DNA of 64,000 bases from Trema orientale. Its lineage: Eukaryota; Streptophyta; Magnoliopsida; Rosales; Cannabaceae. The notes beneath the pieces were generated by a model. That model did no database searches. It was not told the origin of the DNA and worked only from the letters and a program-made list of their open reading frames with translations. The DNA lies in assembly GCA_002914845.1 (NCBI GenBank), contig JXTC01000218.1:335404-399403 (forward strand), in the 5' to 3' direction. A program made the translations under genes and the position numbers. Below are positions 36,176 through 49,882 of this stretch, piece after piece; positions within the stretch are counted from its first letter, which is position 1, and each line of letters opens with the position of its first letter.

Positions 36176-36914
36176 CATATATATATATATATAACGGTTA
36201 ATTTTTAAAATGAATTTTCATATCATATGAAACTCAAATATTAGAGTCAAAATATACAATTCGACAAATACAATAATACTATTGTTAAAAAGAATTTTCG
36301 CCAAAGGAAAATTACTATTTTCTTTAACCCTATTACAATTAAATTAACATTGACGAAGAAAAGTTTTAAATAATAAAAATAATGTAGTAAAATAATTTGC
36401 CGACTGATCTGCCAGCAGATATATATAATAGTACTTTTCAGTAGTTTTTTCCCCCCACATTTGGCTTAATTGTATTGATTTCGATAAGAGCTTCTAATAA
36501 TCTTATATGGAAAAAATGTAAAAAGAATATACAATAAAAAAGTACTCATATTTAAAAAGCCTGTAAGAAGTTCAAAATACTGAATATCATTGTGTAGATC
36601 TAGCTTAGGATGGGACGATAATTTTTCTAAACAAGAACAGTCATTATAATTAACAAAAATATAGATATTTCTACCAAAGCTTGAAAATGGGACTACTTGT
36701 AGTCTTAGATTCATTACATGAAAATACATTACTCAATTACAAAGATCATCTTCAGAATAAGTACTACTGATAGAAATTTAACAGAGAAATGTTGACTCAT
36801 TGCTCAACCATGACAAACTTCCACAACAAAGGCTTTTTCATTTGCCTGCAAGGATTAATCCCGCTGTTAATTAAAAATCATCTGTTTATCTTAGTACTTC
36901 TTTAGTTTCGATTA
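36176..36914. other. 3' flank of the bHLH gene
   Basis: No gene is recognised. The minus frame 36466-36729 has no domain. The part next to 36914 presumably includes the 3' UTR of the minus-strand bHLH gene. No canonical AATAAA signal was seen on that strand close to the stop. Confidence 0.45.
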
Positions 36915-38523
36915 CTACTTCGAGCTTGAACTAGTTCTGTCTTTCTGTGATGAGAGGATGGCATCAATGGCTTCCTTCACTTGAGAAATATCAGGAGCTT
37001 TTCCACCTTGAACTGGCCAAAATTCATCAGTTGCCAACACCTGAATTGATACAAAAATTCATAATTTAAGTTAAAGCATGACCGATAGACATAAAACTTC
37101 CTATGATTTAAGATATGAAGCTAACTCAGTTTAGATATAATATAGAAAAAAAAATGTACATACCTTGACTTGCAACTGAAGAAACTTGACATAACTAATG
37201 GCTTTCTCTAACATGGTTACCAAATCAACCTGCAGAAGATGATAGCATTAATATTAGTTTACACAATAATAGAGAAAATCAATATTGTTAAAGAAAATTT
37301 AACTTAGTTTGGAAGATCATATAACAATATATCATTGGCTTGAGGTCTTAGCTAGGTAGACAGAAATATAAATATCATAGAAACGGCAACATATATCCCA
37401 CCTTGGAGCCATTGGGCACAAGTTCCTGAAGTACTTTAAGCCGCTCGCTTATCCGTTCTCGTCGGTTCTAAAAACACAAAAATTATTTTATTAACCATGA
37501 ATTCCATTTCTTTAATTTTTCTCACTTGACACTGGCAAAAACAAAAAACCACATTTTCTTCATATCAAAATTATGCACTATATGTCATTTAAGACTGAAG
37601 CAAATACCTTGGCTGCAATACTTTGAGGGTCCTTGGAGGGACTTGATTTCTGTACTTTAGGCTTCTTATTAGTTGCAGTGGTACTACTAGTACATTGCTT
37701 CTTAACAGCAGGAGTAGTACTCTCTCCCTGCCAAATAGATAATCAAATAAATAAATCCCAAATCCATTTATCTTAATTCTAATTAACCAAAATTTGCCTA
37801 GAAAGATCCAATTGATCTAGTCTAGGGTCACAAGTAACATAAGATCAAAAGGGTAAAATCGATGAATTATTACATATAACTACGTATGACAATTTAATTT
37901 GGTGCAATCTAAGTAAACAAAACAGAAATAGACATTAAACAATCTACCATATGGGGACGCTTGTGGAAGCCTGCAGCTGATTCCTGTGCTCCAGATTCCT
38001 CAAAGCTATCAGTGATAACAGTTGCTTCAGAGTACAACCACCCATAGGATCCATCTCCCCCATGTTGATTTCCTTTGTCAGAAGCTGTTTGGAAGCAATT
38101 AAAATCAGAGCTGAACCTGGGATTGTGATTATTCCACGGATAACTCTGATCCGGATTCGTAGCACTGTAGTAGTCCTCCTTGTGATTTGAAGCTCTCTGG
38201 CCAATAATTTGCTGATCAAAACTAAGCAAAGACTGATCATCACTACCGTTAGTGACATACCCGGTGAAGTTTATGACAGACTGAGCATCCTCGGCTTGAT
38301 TATTCGCGGCCCTAAATGCCGTTTCATACGAGTGGTTTATGGCTAAATTCTTGCCACAATTACCACTGGTGGTTGTGCTAGTACTGCTCTTCTCTTGATC
38401 AAAATTAGCTGGTTTGTGGAAATCTTGATGGTCAAGATTGTAGGGAGCTTGTGGGGAGAGAACAGAAGTCATGATCATACAAGGGTCATGGGGCAGTATT
38501 GATCTTTCCTTGGCTAGTGCCAT
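36915..38523 (-). CDS. RHD6-like: bHLH transcription factor, RHD6/RSL1 class
   Basis: Five exons (38523-37948, 37727-37608, 37467-37402, 37229-37164, 37040-36915), all with GT/AG borders and all in phase 0, give 317 residues. The first 192 residues are N/S/Q-rich and of low conservation. The bHLH spans about residues 225-285: DPQSIAAKNRRERISERLK, then VLQELVPNGSKVDLVTMLEK, then AISYVKFLQLQVKVLATDEF. The C-terminus GGKAPDISQVKEAIDAILSS is characteristic of Arabidopsis RHD6 and RSL1. The basic region has Q and A where canonical E-box binders have H and E, as in the RSL subfamily. RHD6-class proteins act in the nucleus, switching on root-hair (and in mosses rhizoid) development. The start is the first ATG (MALAKERS), typical of the family. 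The reading frame is intact. Choosing RHD6 over RSL1 orthology needs a tree. Confidence 0.93.
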
Positions 38524-41240
38524 TTAGAGAGAGAATTAAAGAAAAAGTTATTTGGTTAAAGTTTGTAGTACTAGCTAAGAGCTAGCTCAATAAGCAAGCA
38601 AAGGAATATGAAGAGAGAGCTAGCTAGCTCATGGGCCTATTTGTAGCGTGATATTCAAACTAATTAAATAATTCATTGCGATAATATAAAAATATTTATG
38701 GTGATGGGTCTGATTGATATATGTGTACTAATTTAACTAAGAGGGAGTAATTAATGAAAAATGTGTTTCAGTAGTTAGAAAGGCTTTAATTGTCATAGGG
38801 GATGAATTAAAAAAGAAAAGAATAATGTTATAATTATATAATATTAGAAATATGCAACACATAGACAATAATAATTAATATTACTACTAGTGGATGTATT
38901 GGGATTGTTAGCTGGCAGCTGAGGTAAATGGATGGAAGAAAATGAGGAGAAGATAAAAATGAAAAAAAAGAAGCAGAAGGGTCGCCGGATCTCTCGCCAC
39001 CCCCACGTCTGAGAGATTCGCATACTGATCATAAATAGAGTCCAACTTTGAGAGGAACCATTTTTAGGCAATTTCGTTGCATGTTTCCTCCTCAGTTGGG
39101 CACGTGGACTTCTCTCTATTTTATACTATTATTTTCATTCCCTTTGTATGCATGTAAAGCTGGCCATCGTCAAATACCACTTCACCTTCATTTCATGGTT
39201 AGCAGGCATAATATGGAATCTGTATCCCTATATACATGTACACTTATATATACACGCGTATATCAAATATGAATCTTATGGATACGTCTATAAATATTTG
39301 TACATGATTGGAGAGAAAAGGTTGAACTTTTTGGCTGATTTTAGTTAAATTATTTAGTGTATAAATTACTACGTATTGATAAAAATTATGAACGTAATTA
39401 ATTTCTGCTTAATTTTTCATGTCCCAGTTTCTATCAATTTAGTATGACTCATTGGAGTGGAATCTTAATAAATCTTTATTCTTAAGTTTCCACAAGGCCA
39501 CACGAACCAGCAAGAAAAATATCATTTCCTAATAAAAATACAAGCACATTTATTGGTCCATATAGCTTGCCATATTGATAAGCTATATTAAAAAAGATTC
39601 ACAGCTAGCTAGCGATAGTTGCAACTTGTCATTTTGGTTCTATTTTTATTTTCAGAACTAAAAATCATGTTAAAGAATTGTGAGTAGATAGAATATTAGC
39701 TCTAGTCAATGAGATGATCTCAAAGCACCTATTTTTTGTTGTTGTGAGATAAAAGTTACCGATATTATATACAATTGAGTAAAAATATCAATTCTTTGTG
39801 ATACATTTATATGTTAATATGTACTTGCACCTGGGATTTTGACTATTCATTTAATTTTATCTGTTTAATTAATATATATATATATATTTCACAGCCAACG
39901 TATATATATGTACACACAAATATATATATTAGTATTGCTGAAATCAAAGCTCGCGCTAGAGCCAACTCAGAGTACATATAGATTAATCAATATGAGAACT
40001 AGCTAGTTATTAATAGTTACTAAACAGTTCTAGCTTGAAGTCAAAATGTATATGACATGTAGATAGAAATAAATTAATTTAAAGTATATATTTTGCAAAC
40101 CCAATGAAGATCGTCATCCACATGTTTTTGTTTCTGATGGGATAATAAAGAAAGAGAAGGAAATTAAGTGAAAGAACCGGAGCTGGCATTGGAATCAGAA
40201 CAATTCCCTTGTCTCAAGGGGGAAGATATTATGTTCTTCTTAGCTTACCATGAATTTTGGAAACTCTTTATCACTACAGGTCATAATCGCTCTCTAACCC
40301 ATCTTTGTTTATTTATGTTTGGTCCCCCCACGGGGCCTTATCTCCAAATTTAGTCATTCATATAAGTACCTTCTTTTTTGTTGTTCGAAACGTAGAGTAA
40401 TTCATAAGTACCTTAATTAACCGGGTATGGAATCCATTAATGCGGGAAAGGTTAATTAAGATATAATATACTAGTGATGCTTAATTAACTATAATTATGA
40501 TTAGGCAATTCATTGCTAGACGCCGAAAGTCATATGTTATGCGTCCAACATATTAGAAGGATAACCTAATTGCGATGATCCTATGTACTCAGATCTCTGC
40601 TAAAGAGTTTGAGCACCATACCTAGCTAAGTCATTTGGTGGTTGAGATCAATTTAATACTTACCAATCAGTACGTACGTCTAGCCAGGCACTTCATCAAA
40701 TAAGGATTTCACTATAATTTTAGTTAATTTGTTTATGTGTATTAGTATATATATGTGTGTCTTCACATGCATCTAGGTAATGTCTAGACGAATCATAAAG
40801 TTATGCAAGTTTAATAGTCATTTGTACTCTTTTTGATTAATTACTATGAATAATAATTTTTTTTTAAAAAAAAAGTTCCGGTAACATTAGAGATTAAGAA
40901 TTATAAACAGACCAAGATAAAGCTTTGATCGGTTTTAACAACTTTGCAATTGATTGGTGGAAAATCAAATCATATTAATTGATTTTATATAATGAGCTAA
41001 AACTTAATTTGCTATAAAGCATTTGAAAAATATTGAAAGAAATTTTAATCCAAGCTAGTTGTGCGTAAGAGTTGAAATTTAATCTTCTATGTTTTATGTG
41101 ATTATTACGGACATAATAAAATCACGTACCATAGATGTCATAGGCAGCGAAAAGCGCCAAGAGAAGGGCAAAGGTTTTTGCAAGTTTTAGGATTTGCTTA
41201 TTAATATTTACGTTTTTTTTTTTTTACACCTTTTATAATT
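38524..41240. other. Upstream region of the bHLH gene and intergenic DNA
   Basis: The first few hundred bases should hold the promoter and 5' UTR of the minus-strand bHLH gene. A TATA-like ctacaaatagg on the minus strand near 38636-38646 is about 115 bp before the ATG, which is suitable but weak. Tandem gctagcta words occur at 38570-38632. Beyond about 38850 no gene is supported; the short frames at 38844-39348 and 40168-40353 have no recognisable features. Confidence 0.45.
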
Positions 41241-41253
41241 GAAATAAATGTTG

Positions 41254-41420
41254 CCAACTGGGGCTAGCTCAGTTGGTCCAATGCTTGAGAGATGTGCGTG
41301 TGAGTTTGGGGGGGTCAAGGTTCAAACTTTGGTAGAGTGTGTGTTATTTTCCTTTAAATTTGTAATAAGTGGTGGTCATTAGTTAAGCCCCACTTTCTTA
41401 AAAAAAATAAATAAATAATA
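41254..41420 (+). mobile_element. tRNA-derived SINE, copy 2
   Basis: A perfect 13-bp target duplication, gaaataaatgttg, lies at 41241-41253 and 41421-41433. The A box tagctcagttgg is at 41265-41276 and the B box ggttcaaactt at 41319-41329. The body ends agccccactttctt and is followed by an A-rich tail with aaat repeats. It is the same family as 4327-4484. The clean duplication suggests a relatively recent insertion. It is not a functional tRNA gene: there is no cloverleaf beyond the promoter-like half. Confidence 0.93.
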
Positions 41421-41667
41421 GAAATAAATGTTGAAGATTTTCTCAAAATATTTTGTGGACAACTTTACTTTTTATTTAAGTATACTTTTTCTTTTATTTC
41501 AAAAACAAAATAAAAAAACATAAATTATTGTCAAACAAGTTCTAATAAATATATATATATTTATTTTTTAGTAATTATTAACGTCTTGTTTTTGTTGTTA
41601 ATTGATAGTCCGGTCCGACAATAAAGATGTTAATTTTAATGATAAATTTAAGTCCTTGTTTATCCTG

Positions 41668-42688
41668 TGTTAGACATAAACAAAGATTAATAATAACCTA
41701 ACATAACCCTAAGATCATTCACATCAAATTATGAGGAAAGGAATTATTGAGTAATTGTGATTAACCTAAATCCATAGTGAAGAGACGATGAACACGATTA
41801 AAGAAGCATAAAACACAGGATCCTGAGGGTTAGAGATCTTCCAAATCACTCAATGGATTTATCTCACTTAGTATACGTACTAGAATTGGTGTAGGGACTA
41901 TAACCTAAATAGCTTACTTTATATACGACTTATATTCATCAACCCTTAACTAGGTCATCTAACTGGATATCTACATTGTTAATTCATATCCAGATGGATA
42001 TTGTTGACCCAACTCAATTAGATATGGTCCATATGAAATAATATAGTAATAATATAATTAAGGATTTTTGTCTTGTTTGGCCCCTATGTTATATTCGAAG
42101 ATTGGCAAAACAGACTTTGAGCTATTTTCTTTAGCAATTAGGTCCTTATGTTTTAAAAACTTTTGGCAATTAAGTCTTTTTTATTTGTTAATATTAAAGT
42201 TTTCATGAAACTGAACATGTTTAAGGGAAAAAAAATTAGTATTTCATTAACACCAATTAGTTTGGAAGGGAAATAGAAAGAAATTTTAAGAGAAACTTTA
42301 AATTTTGAATTAAGAAATTTTAAGAGAAATTTTAAAATTTTGAATTTTTTTATTTTTTAAATTTTTTTATATTATGTTGTTAATTGTGATTAATTTTTAG
42401 TTATTTTCTTTCTAATTCTAGCTAGTGTTAGTAAAATATTAATTTTAACCTTCAAAAACCTTATATGTGACCTGAAAATACTCAATTCCATCCAATATTT
42501 TAACAATTACTTATAAAAAAGACTTAATTGCCCTGATGTTTAGAACCTAGGGACTTAAAATGCCAAAAAAATAACTCATGGACCATTTTGCCAATCCAAA
42601 ATAATATAACGGCCAATCTTGCCAAAAATCCTATAATTAAAATAAATATGTGGACTAATTTAGTATAGGAAATAATAGTTTCCTAACA
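41668..42688 (-). repeat. 3' LTR of the copia element, containing a nested MITE
   Basis: Bounded by TGTTAGAC (41668) and TCCTAACA (ending 42688), so its termini are the inverted pair TGTTAG/CTAACA. The minus-strand text before it (gtggctcaagtagaagat) is the expected polypurine-tract side. Removing the 570-bp nested element and one copy of its duplication leaves an LTR of about 440 bp. Confidence 0.7.
42062..42631. mobile_element. Mutator-like MITE nested in the copia LTR
   Basis: A perfect 9-bp target duplication, tataattaa, lies at 42053-42061 and 42632-42640. Terminal inverted repeats run about 50 bp: left ggatttttgtcttgtttggc, right reverse-complemented ggatttttggcaagattggc. It has no coding frame. 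It inserted after the copia element, so it is the younger of the two. Confidence 0.88.
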
Positions 42689-45600
42689 ATCTTCTACTTG
42701 AGCCACATATGTACCAAAGATAATTATATCATCTTTAAATAATATCTCTGAAGTAACATCCTAGTCCATCTGTCATACTAGCATGAGACCAAAGCATCCA
42801 TCACTATACTTATGGAATAGCAACTAAAACCATCAATGATTACCAGCACTAATATACCTAATCGACATAGATCGAGTTTGAAATGTGGCATGGAAATTAT
42901 ATGCATTGAGATCTTAAACATGCTTATTTCCAACTAGTCCAACTTAAAATCAAACGAGATCAACCTTTGTCTTTCCACTTAATGCATTATCGCAAATTTT
43001 ATACTAAATTACAATTGTAAATATAATAATATGAATAATATTATATATAAAAATCAGAGTCTACATGAAAATCGATCTACCATTTTCTGTAGAAATTAAA
43101 ATTGTATCTATAACAAAAGAACATCTAAAGATAAACTCCCGCTAAAATCGCACATCTTTAAAACATAACACAACACCTAAATACGTATGAAATACCTTAG
43201 GCAGCAAACCTTTGGTGAATGGATCCATAATTATGGAGTTTATACCAATATTTTCTATAAACACTTGTCAACTCTGAATTCTTTATTTAAACAACAAGTA
43301 ACTTAAAGTCATGTGCATCAAATTTAAAGCGATTCTGTTGTTATTGAATATAACTCTACGGCTTTAATATCATAATAAATTCTTAATGGTCCTAATACCA
43401 TCCATAATTCGCAGCCAAATGATAAAATTTTGCAATCATATTCTATGATTCGATGCCTCATAATAAAATATATATGTATATTACTTCCATAGTAGAAGAG
43501 ATGGTGAGCGTTTGTTTAACACTCTTTTAAAATAGCTCCTCCAGTTAGCAAGTATATATTTAACTAGAAATGGATCTCTAACTATTTATGCATCTAATAA
43601 AATCGGTATCGGAATATTAAATGATTTCTAAAATTTTCAATTTCTGATAAGTGAGCACATATAATCTAGTATTTTCTCTAAATACTGCATACCTTTTTAC
43701 TGTCTTGCAATGATCTATACTAGAGTTGCGTAGATATCTATCTAACATTCCTAAACTTACATAGAATTCTTTACTACCAATGCACAAGGGAAATTCTGTA
43801 TTTTCTTAACTTCAATCTCATTATTGGGGTACTGTCAGTGACTGAATTTATTTCCCTTAGCAATAGCAATAGGCATATCTTTTGGGGCATAATCTTTATA
43901 CCATACCTAATAAGCACTTTATCGATATAGCTCTTTTATGATATCCTAAAGGATGCATCGAGTGCAATCTCGATGAATCTATGTACTTAATACAAAAGAG
44001 ATGTCCCCAAGATCTTTCATATCAAGGTTTTTAGATAGAAATCTCTTGGTTCAGTACAACAAGCCTATATCGTTACTAACCAAAAATATGTCATTGACAT
44101 ATAAAACCAAGCAGATATGTTTGCTCCCACTGAACTTTTGTTTATAGGAGTATCAATTGAATTTTTCTTAAAATCAAACGAGAAAATAACTTGATGAAAT
44201 CTACAACACATTAATGGGAAACATGTAGCCTTTAAACCCACCTAATGTAGCTTCATATCAAATTGAGCTATAAATTCCAAAATTATCTTGAAAGAGTCTT
44301 TCATTTAAACTAGAGAGAAAGTCTCTTTATAATCAATGATCCTTCTGAGTAAAATCCTTGGAACTAGAAAAACCTTATATCTCTCGATATTGCCTTTTGA
44401 ATCCCTATTAGTTTATTCATTTGCGAATAATGTATTTCGCACCTTTTAGCAAATCGATGAGATCCTAAATGTTATTCTCTTTACGGATTTCATTCCATAT
44501 TTCTTGGCATCAATCCACTTTTGAGAACTAGAACACTGTTTAGCTTGAGTGAAATTAATTGGATCATTTTCTACTCCTATATCAAACACATATTCTTGGA
44601 TACAGATGACATAGTCATCCGAAATCACGTTCTCCTTTTCCTACTGAATCTTCTTGATGACACTTTCTCTTAAGGTTTTTAAGTTTACTCTTTAAGAGCA
44701 ACTTCCTCATTTTGGATAGGGAGTTGTTGAATATTATTTTGAAAGTCTGAATTTGCATATTGAATAATGTCAGATATTGCGGCATGGTCATTTTCAATAG
44801 CAACTGTAAGAAGAGAAATGAATTCCTTCTTAAAGACAATATTCTTAACCTTGTCTCCCCCCAAGCTCAACATTCTCAAGAAATCTGGCATTCTTTATCT
44901 CGAAAAAGGATCCAGTATAGGAATTATAAAACTTGAAACCCCTCGACCTTTTAGAGTACTCAACGAAATAGCAAGTAATAGTTTTTGAGTCCAGTTTCTT
45001 TACATATGGCCTAATGTCAGTTAGACAACCCCAAATATGTAAATACCTAATGTTTAGATTTCTTACTTGTCCAAAGCTTATATAGAGTTTTAACTACTGC
45101 TTTAGTATAAATTCTGTTAAGTATATAAACTGCAGTTCTTAATATTTCTCCTTAGAGTGATTTAGATATATAAAAAAAAAAGAATGATTAATCATACTTC
45201 TTACTATATCTTTAAGTATTCTGTTTCGTCACTCAACAATATCATTCATGCTAGTTTCTCCAGCATTGTGTATTATGGGATGATTCTATATTTCTCTAAG
45301 AATTGAGTGAAGGGCTCTGGATATTGTTCACCTGATCCCTCATATCTAATGTAGTGTTTACCAGTACAATCGAATTTGACAGCCTTAATTTTCTTGCCAA
45401 GTTGATTTTCAACTTCAACTTTGAAAGCTTTAAACACATCCAAAAATTGAGATTTCTCATTAATCAAATATAATTACCCATAATGAGAATAATCGTCTAT
45501 GAACATAATGAAAGATTGTAGGCCATTCCATGAAACTGTAGGGAATAGCCCGCATGTATTAGTATGTATTAGTTCTAAGACGCCAAAACTCTTGTTGGTA

Positions 45601-47000
45601 CCTAATTTCTTAACATTTTTCTGTTTTCTCTTATCCACTCAACATAGACTTTTTAATCTGTTAAGTTAAGTGGATCAAGAATTCTAACTAACACAAATCT
45701 CTTAATTCTCTTTTTTAGAGATATAGCCTAAATACTTGTGCCATACCATAGACAAATCCTTATCGATTAATTTGAGTTTTGTACCATATTTCTGAATATG
45801 TAAGGTTTCATTGAATGAGGCAATTATCTTTAATTTATATAGATTATCAGTTAAAGAATCAGTAGCAATAATATTTGAATCTTAAAAGAGATTAAATTTA
45901 CTATTTCTGAATGACAAGATTGATCGTATTTGTCCAAACTAGAAAAATAAATTAAATTCCATCTAAATGACGAAACAATAAAAGTCTCTTCCAAATCCAA
46001 AAAATACCAGTTTCTAACTGTAATCTAAATAAATGTATAGCCTTTACTAATATTGTATTGTCATTGCCTAGATAGATGAATCTGTCATTATTAATTAGCG
46101 ACTGATTCCACAGATAATCTTGCATTGATACACTTACATGAGTAGTAGGATCTGTATTTACTCACCAAATGTGCATATGTACAAAAGTTAAATTAACTTC
46201 ATGAAAAACAAAAATAAGAAGTATACCCTTCTTTATACATTAAATGGCAACTTGATTAGGACAATATTTCTTTATGTGTCTAGCCTTTTTGCAGAAAAAA
46301 CAAACAAATTCCTTATCTTGTTTCTTTTGCTCCTTATGTTGTGTAGATCCTATTACAATTTCTTTATACTTATTCCTTTTTCTCATCTTCTCCTAAGAGG
46401 TGCATGCTAAATGAGTACTTTAAATCTTTTTTTGCTTCATCCTATCTTTTTCTTGCACACAATAAAAATGAGCTCATATAGAGATCATTTATCTTTTTAG
46501 GTGTTGTAACTTTCCTTAAGTTAACTGAATTGTGTGGGAAGAAAGATAGGGACCAGATACATGAGCAAGTCTTTCTACAGCTCTGACTTTAGTACCTTTA
46601 GTTTGGAAGCGAGATTAAATATCTCCAAAATATACTCCCTTATGTTCCTTTTATTCTTGTATTGCATTGAAATGAGGTTCCTAATGATGGTACTCGCTTT
46701 TGCAATTTTTGTAATGAATGCCTTAATGTCTACCTCCTTAGGCATAGCTCCTCTTATGTTTTATAACAGAGTGTCGCATGATTGTAAAATTTATGCGATT
46801 AGAATGTATTCACTGCTCAAATCCTTCTTGATATCAGTAGAACTTTTAATTTAAGAGCAGCAGGACGTTCTGTCCATACCACAAAGTCAAGATCCATACA
46901 ACTTAGCATAATCAAAACGTGCACTTTCTTTATCTTAAGGTTTGTGTAATTAAGCACTGGAATGTCATAAATAGTGGCTGATATACTTTAAGTAAAAACT

Positions 47001-49880
47001 AAGTTGAGAACAAAACTAAAACAGTAAATAATCATGCTCACAACCTAATTTCATATCATAATCTAAATATATGAATTAGCATGACATAAGCAAATTAAAT
47101 AAATAGTTGTGAGCTCTTCCATCACAAGAACACAGTGCTAGTAACCCTTCCTTTAGGCTGACATATCAATTTATAAGTGCTACTCTTCAATGTAAAAATC
47201 AAATATTGATAGTAAATTCTGTCAAAAAATAAATCTTCCTTTGGACTGATTTATTGTCCACATAGAAACTTAATAACCGTCATATATTTACTATCGTTGG
47301 TATTTTTGTTATTTGACTAAATAATCACCTTTCTTTGAGCCGGCAATTATCGGCATAAATAATAAGCACACATCTTTATATCTTCAAATAAATAAATTTG
47401 CACAATAGAAATTACTTTAGAATGTATTATTTCAACTCATTCATTTAGAATATAAGACAAGTTGTGCAAAGAAAATCAACCAAAATGTCCAAAATTATAA
47501 ATTGAAATTTTCAACGCACGAAGGAGTGATTGATCGCCTGAGTTTGTATATTTTATCAACTTTTAAACCAAATAAAGTTTTTAAAGGACAAAATGTGAAT
47601 CGGTTTTAAAGTAGGTTAAGATAGTTAAGCTTAATTAATCTAAATTTCAATTAAAACCCCTTGAATTAAGCCGAAAACGACTCAATTCTACCCAAAAATG
47701 AGACCATAATGTTTAATTAGGTCAAAAAGGACCAAGGCTACTGGAAGGATCAACATTGTGGCGCCAAGAAGTCAATGCCGCAGCACTGGCTGCTTAAAAG
47801 TCACAACCCGAGACTGGACACGGTGGAACTGCCAATGTGACACCGTGGTACTGAAGTTTTGGAATGCAGACGCCGTGGTGCCAGGAACCATGCACTGCAG
47901 CACTAGAGACTTATGCTATAATCGCAATTATCCGTTTTTTTATATCAGGTAACTCAATCTTGATATAATTTTAAGCGATTCTTAGTCCTGAATTTCACAC
48001 TTTATGACCCAAAACTCAAAATTTAACCTTCAAATACTTTATATCTCAACAAAATCATATAAATTCACAAACCATATATGTTATATATAAACTACAAACC
48101 AATAAACCAGTAAAAATATATATATAAAGATAAACCAATAAATTGAAAACCAGTTCAAATATTATATATATATAAAGAAAGAATTATAAAAACTAAATAA
48201 TTTTAAGAACATATATAACAAATTTTAATCTATTTAAATAAAATGTATGTGGTTTAGTGCAGCTAATGCACTTTGGGCCATTTGATAAATTTTTGAGAAA
48301 AGAGCATAGATAGGACTAGCTTCCCCACTTTTGGGACATTTACAGGACTAGTTTCTTAGATAAGTTTTTTAGGATTGAAAAATGGCATCTACAAGTACTA
48401 AAAGTCTCAAATATCTCTATCCTAATGCCACACACAACCTGACAACTGATAGGATGTCACACCATATTTGACATATCCTACCCCACACACTCCCCCGTAA
48501 AACTCATTTCTTTCTACTTAACCTCAACAAAGGTTAAGATTCACTTGACCTAAGGTCAAATACTTCTTAATTTGGGAACAAGTGGATCTTGAACTCATGG
48601 TAATTTTTAAATTACATGAGGTCAATGAATCATTTACCTAACTAGGGGTCAAGTTATACTTAAACTTAAGTCAAGTAAAACTTACTCATTGTATACTTGA
48701 TCAGTTTATTTGGTTAATTTAACTTAATGTTTGTTTTTTCATTTTTGAGACGGACTGTAGTTTATTTATCATTAAGTATATATAGTTCCTTATGTTTAAC
48801 TATGAAAACTACTAAAAATCACCCTTAAACTCAAAAATCATTCTTCGAATGATTCTTTACATCTAAAAAAAACAAAAAGTCCCAAAATGGCAAAAACCAG
48901 GTCAACCGAAGATAAGAAAGAGTCTGCAAAATCTTCAACCGCGACATTGGTTAGAAGGACGAGAAAGTCACCATCTAAGTCCTTATTACAGCCGAAGAAG
49001 AGCTCATCTAAGTCCCCATTTGTACTTTTGTTGCCTACTTGACCAGTATGTGACCCGGGATCAAGTAGTTCTTGCCCTGAGGTCATAAATTACTTGACCA
49101 TATGGTCAAAGACTACTTGACTTGCGACAATCTAGATTATCATTACGAAAAAGATGAATAGTTCAGCAAAAAAACATGAATATTTTAGTATAATAATTTC
49201 TAGATTACTATTATAGACCTCCTTCAAAATATTGATCAATCATTACCATATAATATCAAGGCTTTAATTAAATAAAATACGTATTTTACTTTACCCTCAA
49301 ATGCGAAAGCTCCCCAATATTTAATAAACAAGTTTCGATCTTTTTATGGTTTCTTAAAGCTTCAATCTGGAGAAAAAATAACAGAGAGGGAGATAAAAGG
49401 AATACAACAATAATGGAGGAAATGAAGTGGAATGGAGTAGATGAAATGAAGTAAAATGGAGTAGAGGAAAGAGAAGAAAGAAAAGGCAAGAAGGGCAACC
49501 TTGGAATGTTTTTATTTTTCCCTCCATCAAGTCTCACAAAAATCAAAAAGTTAGTCATATCCATCTCTAAAAAATTTGCTCTTCCTAAAAATGTTAAATA
49601 AGGGCCAATCTAGTCTTATCCATGTACTTTTCTCTAAATTTCCAAACTGCAAACTGATAGTAAAGAAAATTGGACTACCAGGTTGTACCGCAAAGAAAAT
49701 TAACCACATCAGGATACTCAATACGGTGTGGGTTGCTTCCGCAGTTAAGTATGGATTTTGTATACTACCACTCCTAGTATATAGTGGCCCACTAACTATC
49801 TAATCATTTTCTTTAAAAAAAAAAAAAAATCATGTATTATTATTTTTTATAGTCGATGTTTAAAGTAATTCCAAACGAAT
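47001..49880. other. Intergenic or retroelement-flank DNA
   Basis: The GC-richer stretch 47755-47900 (words such as gcagcactgg, gccgtggtg, accgtgg) may be the untranslated leader of the copia element, but no LTR or primer-binding site follows. A small plus-strand frame at 48887-49042 encodes 51 residues, starting MAKTRSTEDKKESAKSS and continuing with a K/S-rich KSPSKS...SSSKSP stretch. I do not recognise it; it resembles the basic start of some plant transposon proteins. The rest shows no gene. Confidence 0.4.
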
Positions 49881-49882
49881 AA

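Larger units (their letters stand above)
41668..47000 (-). mobile_element. Ty1/copia retrotransposon, decayed, minus strand
   Basis: Read on the minus strand: a gag zinc knuckle (C-x2-C-x4-H-x4-C, with CKKARHIKKYC) at about 46325-46255; integrase-like text at about 45467-45273 (EKSQFLDVFKAFKVEVENQL, then GKKIKAVKFD); the start of the reverse transcriptase region at about 44580-44450 (DPINFTQAKQCSSSQKWIDA); RNase H-like text at about 43450-43200 ending in a DPFTKGLLPK motif; then the 3' LTR. This order (integrase before reverse transcriptase) defines Ty1/copia. It is broken many times over and clearly old. No 5' LTR was found; the upstream limit is uncertain and may extend toward 48000. Confidence 0.85.

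Noticed and set aside
41261-41330. tRNA gene
   Set aside because: A and B boxes are present, but there is no complete cloverleaf. The poly-A tail and 13-bp target duplication show it is a SINE.
46201-46854. Plus-strand frames of 69 and 106 codons
   Set aside because: They are antisense shadows of the minus-strand copia gag region.
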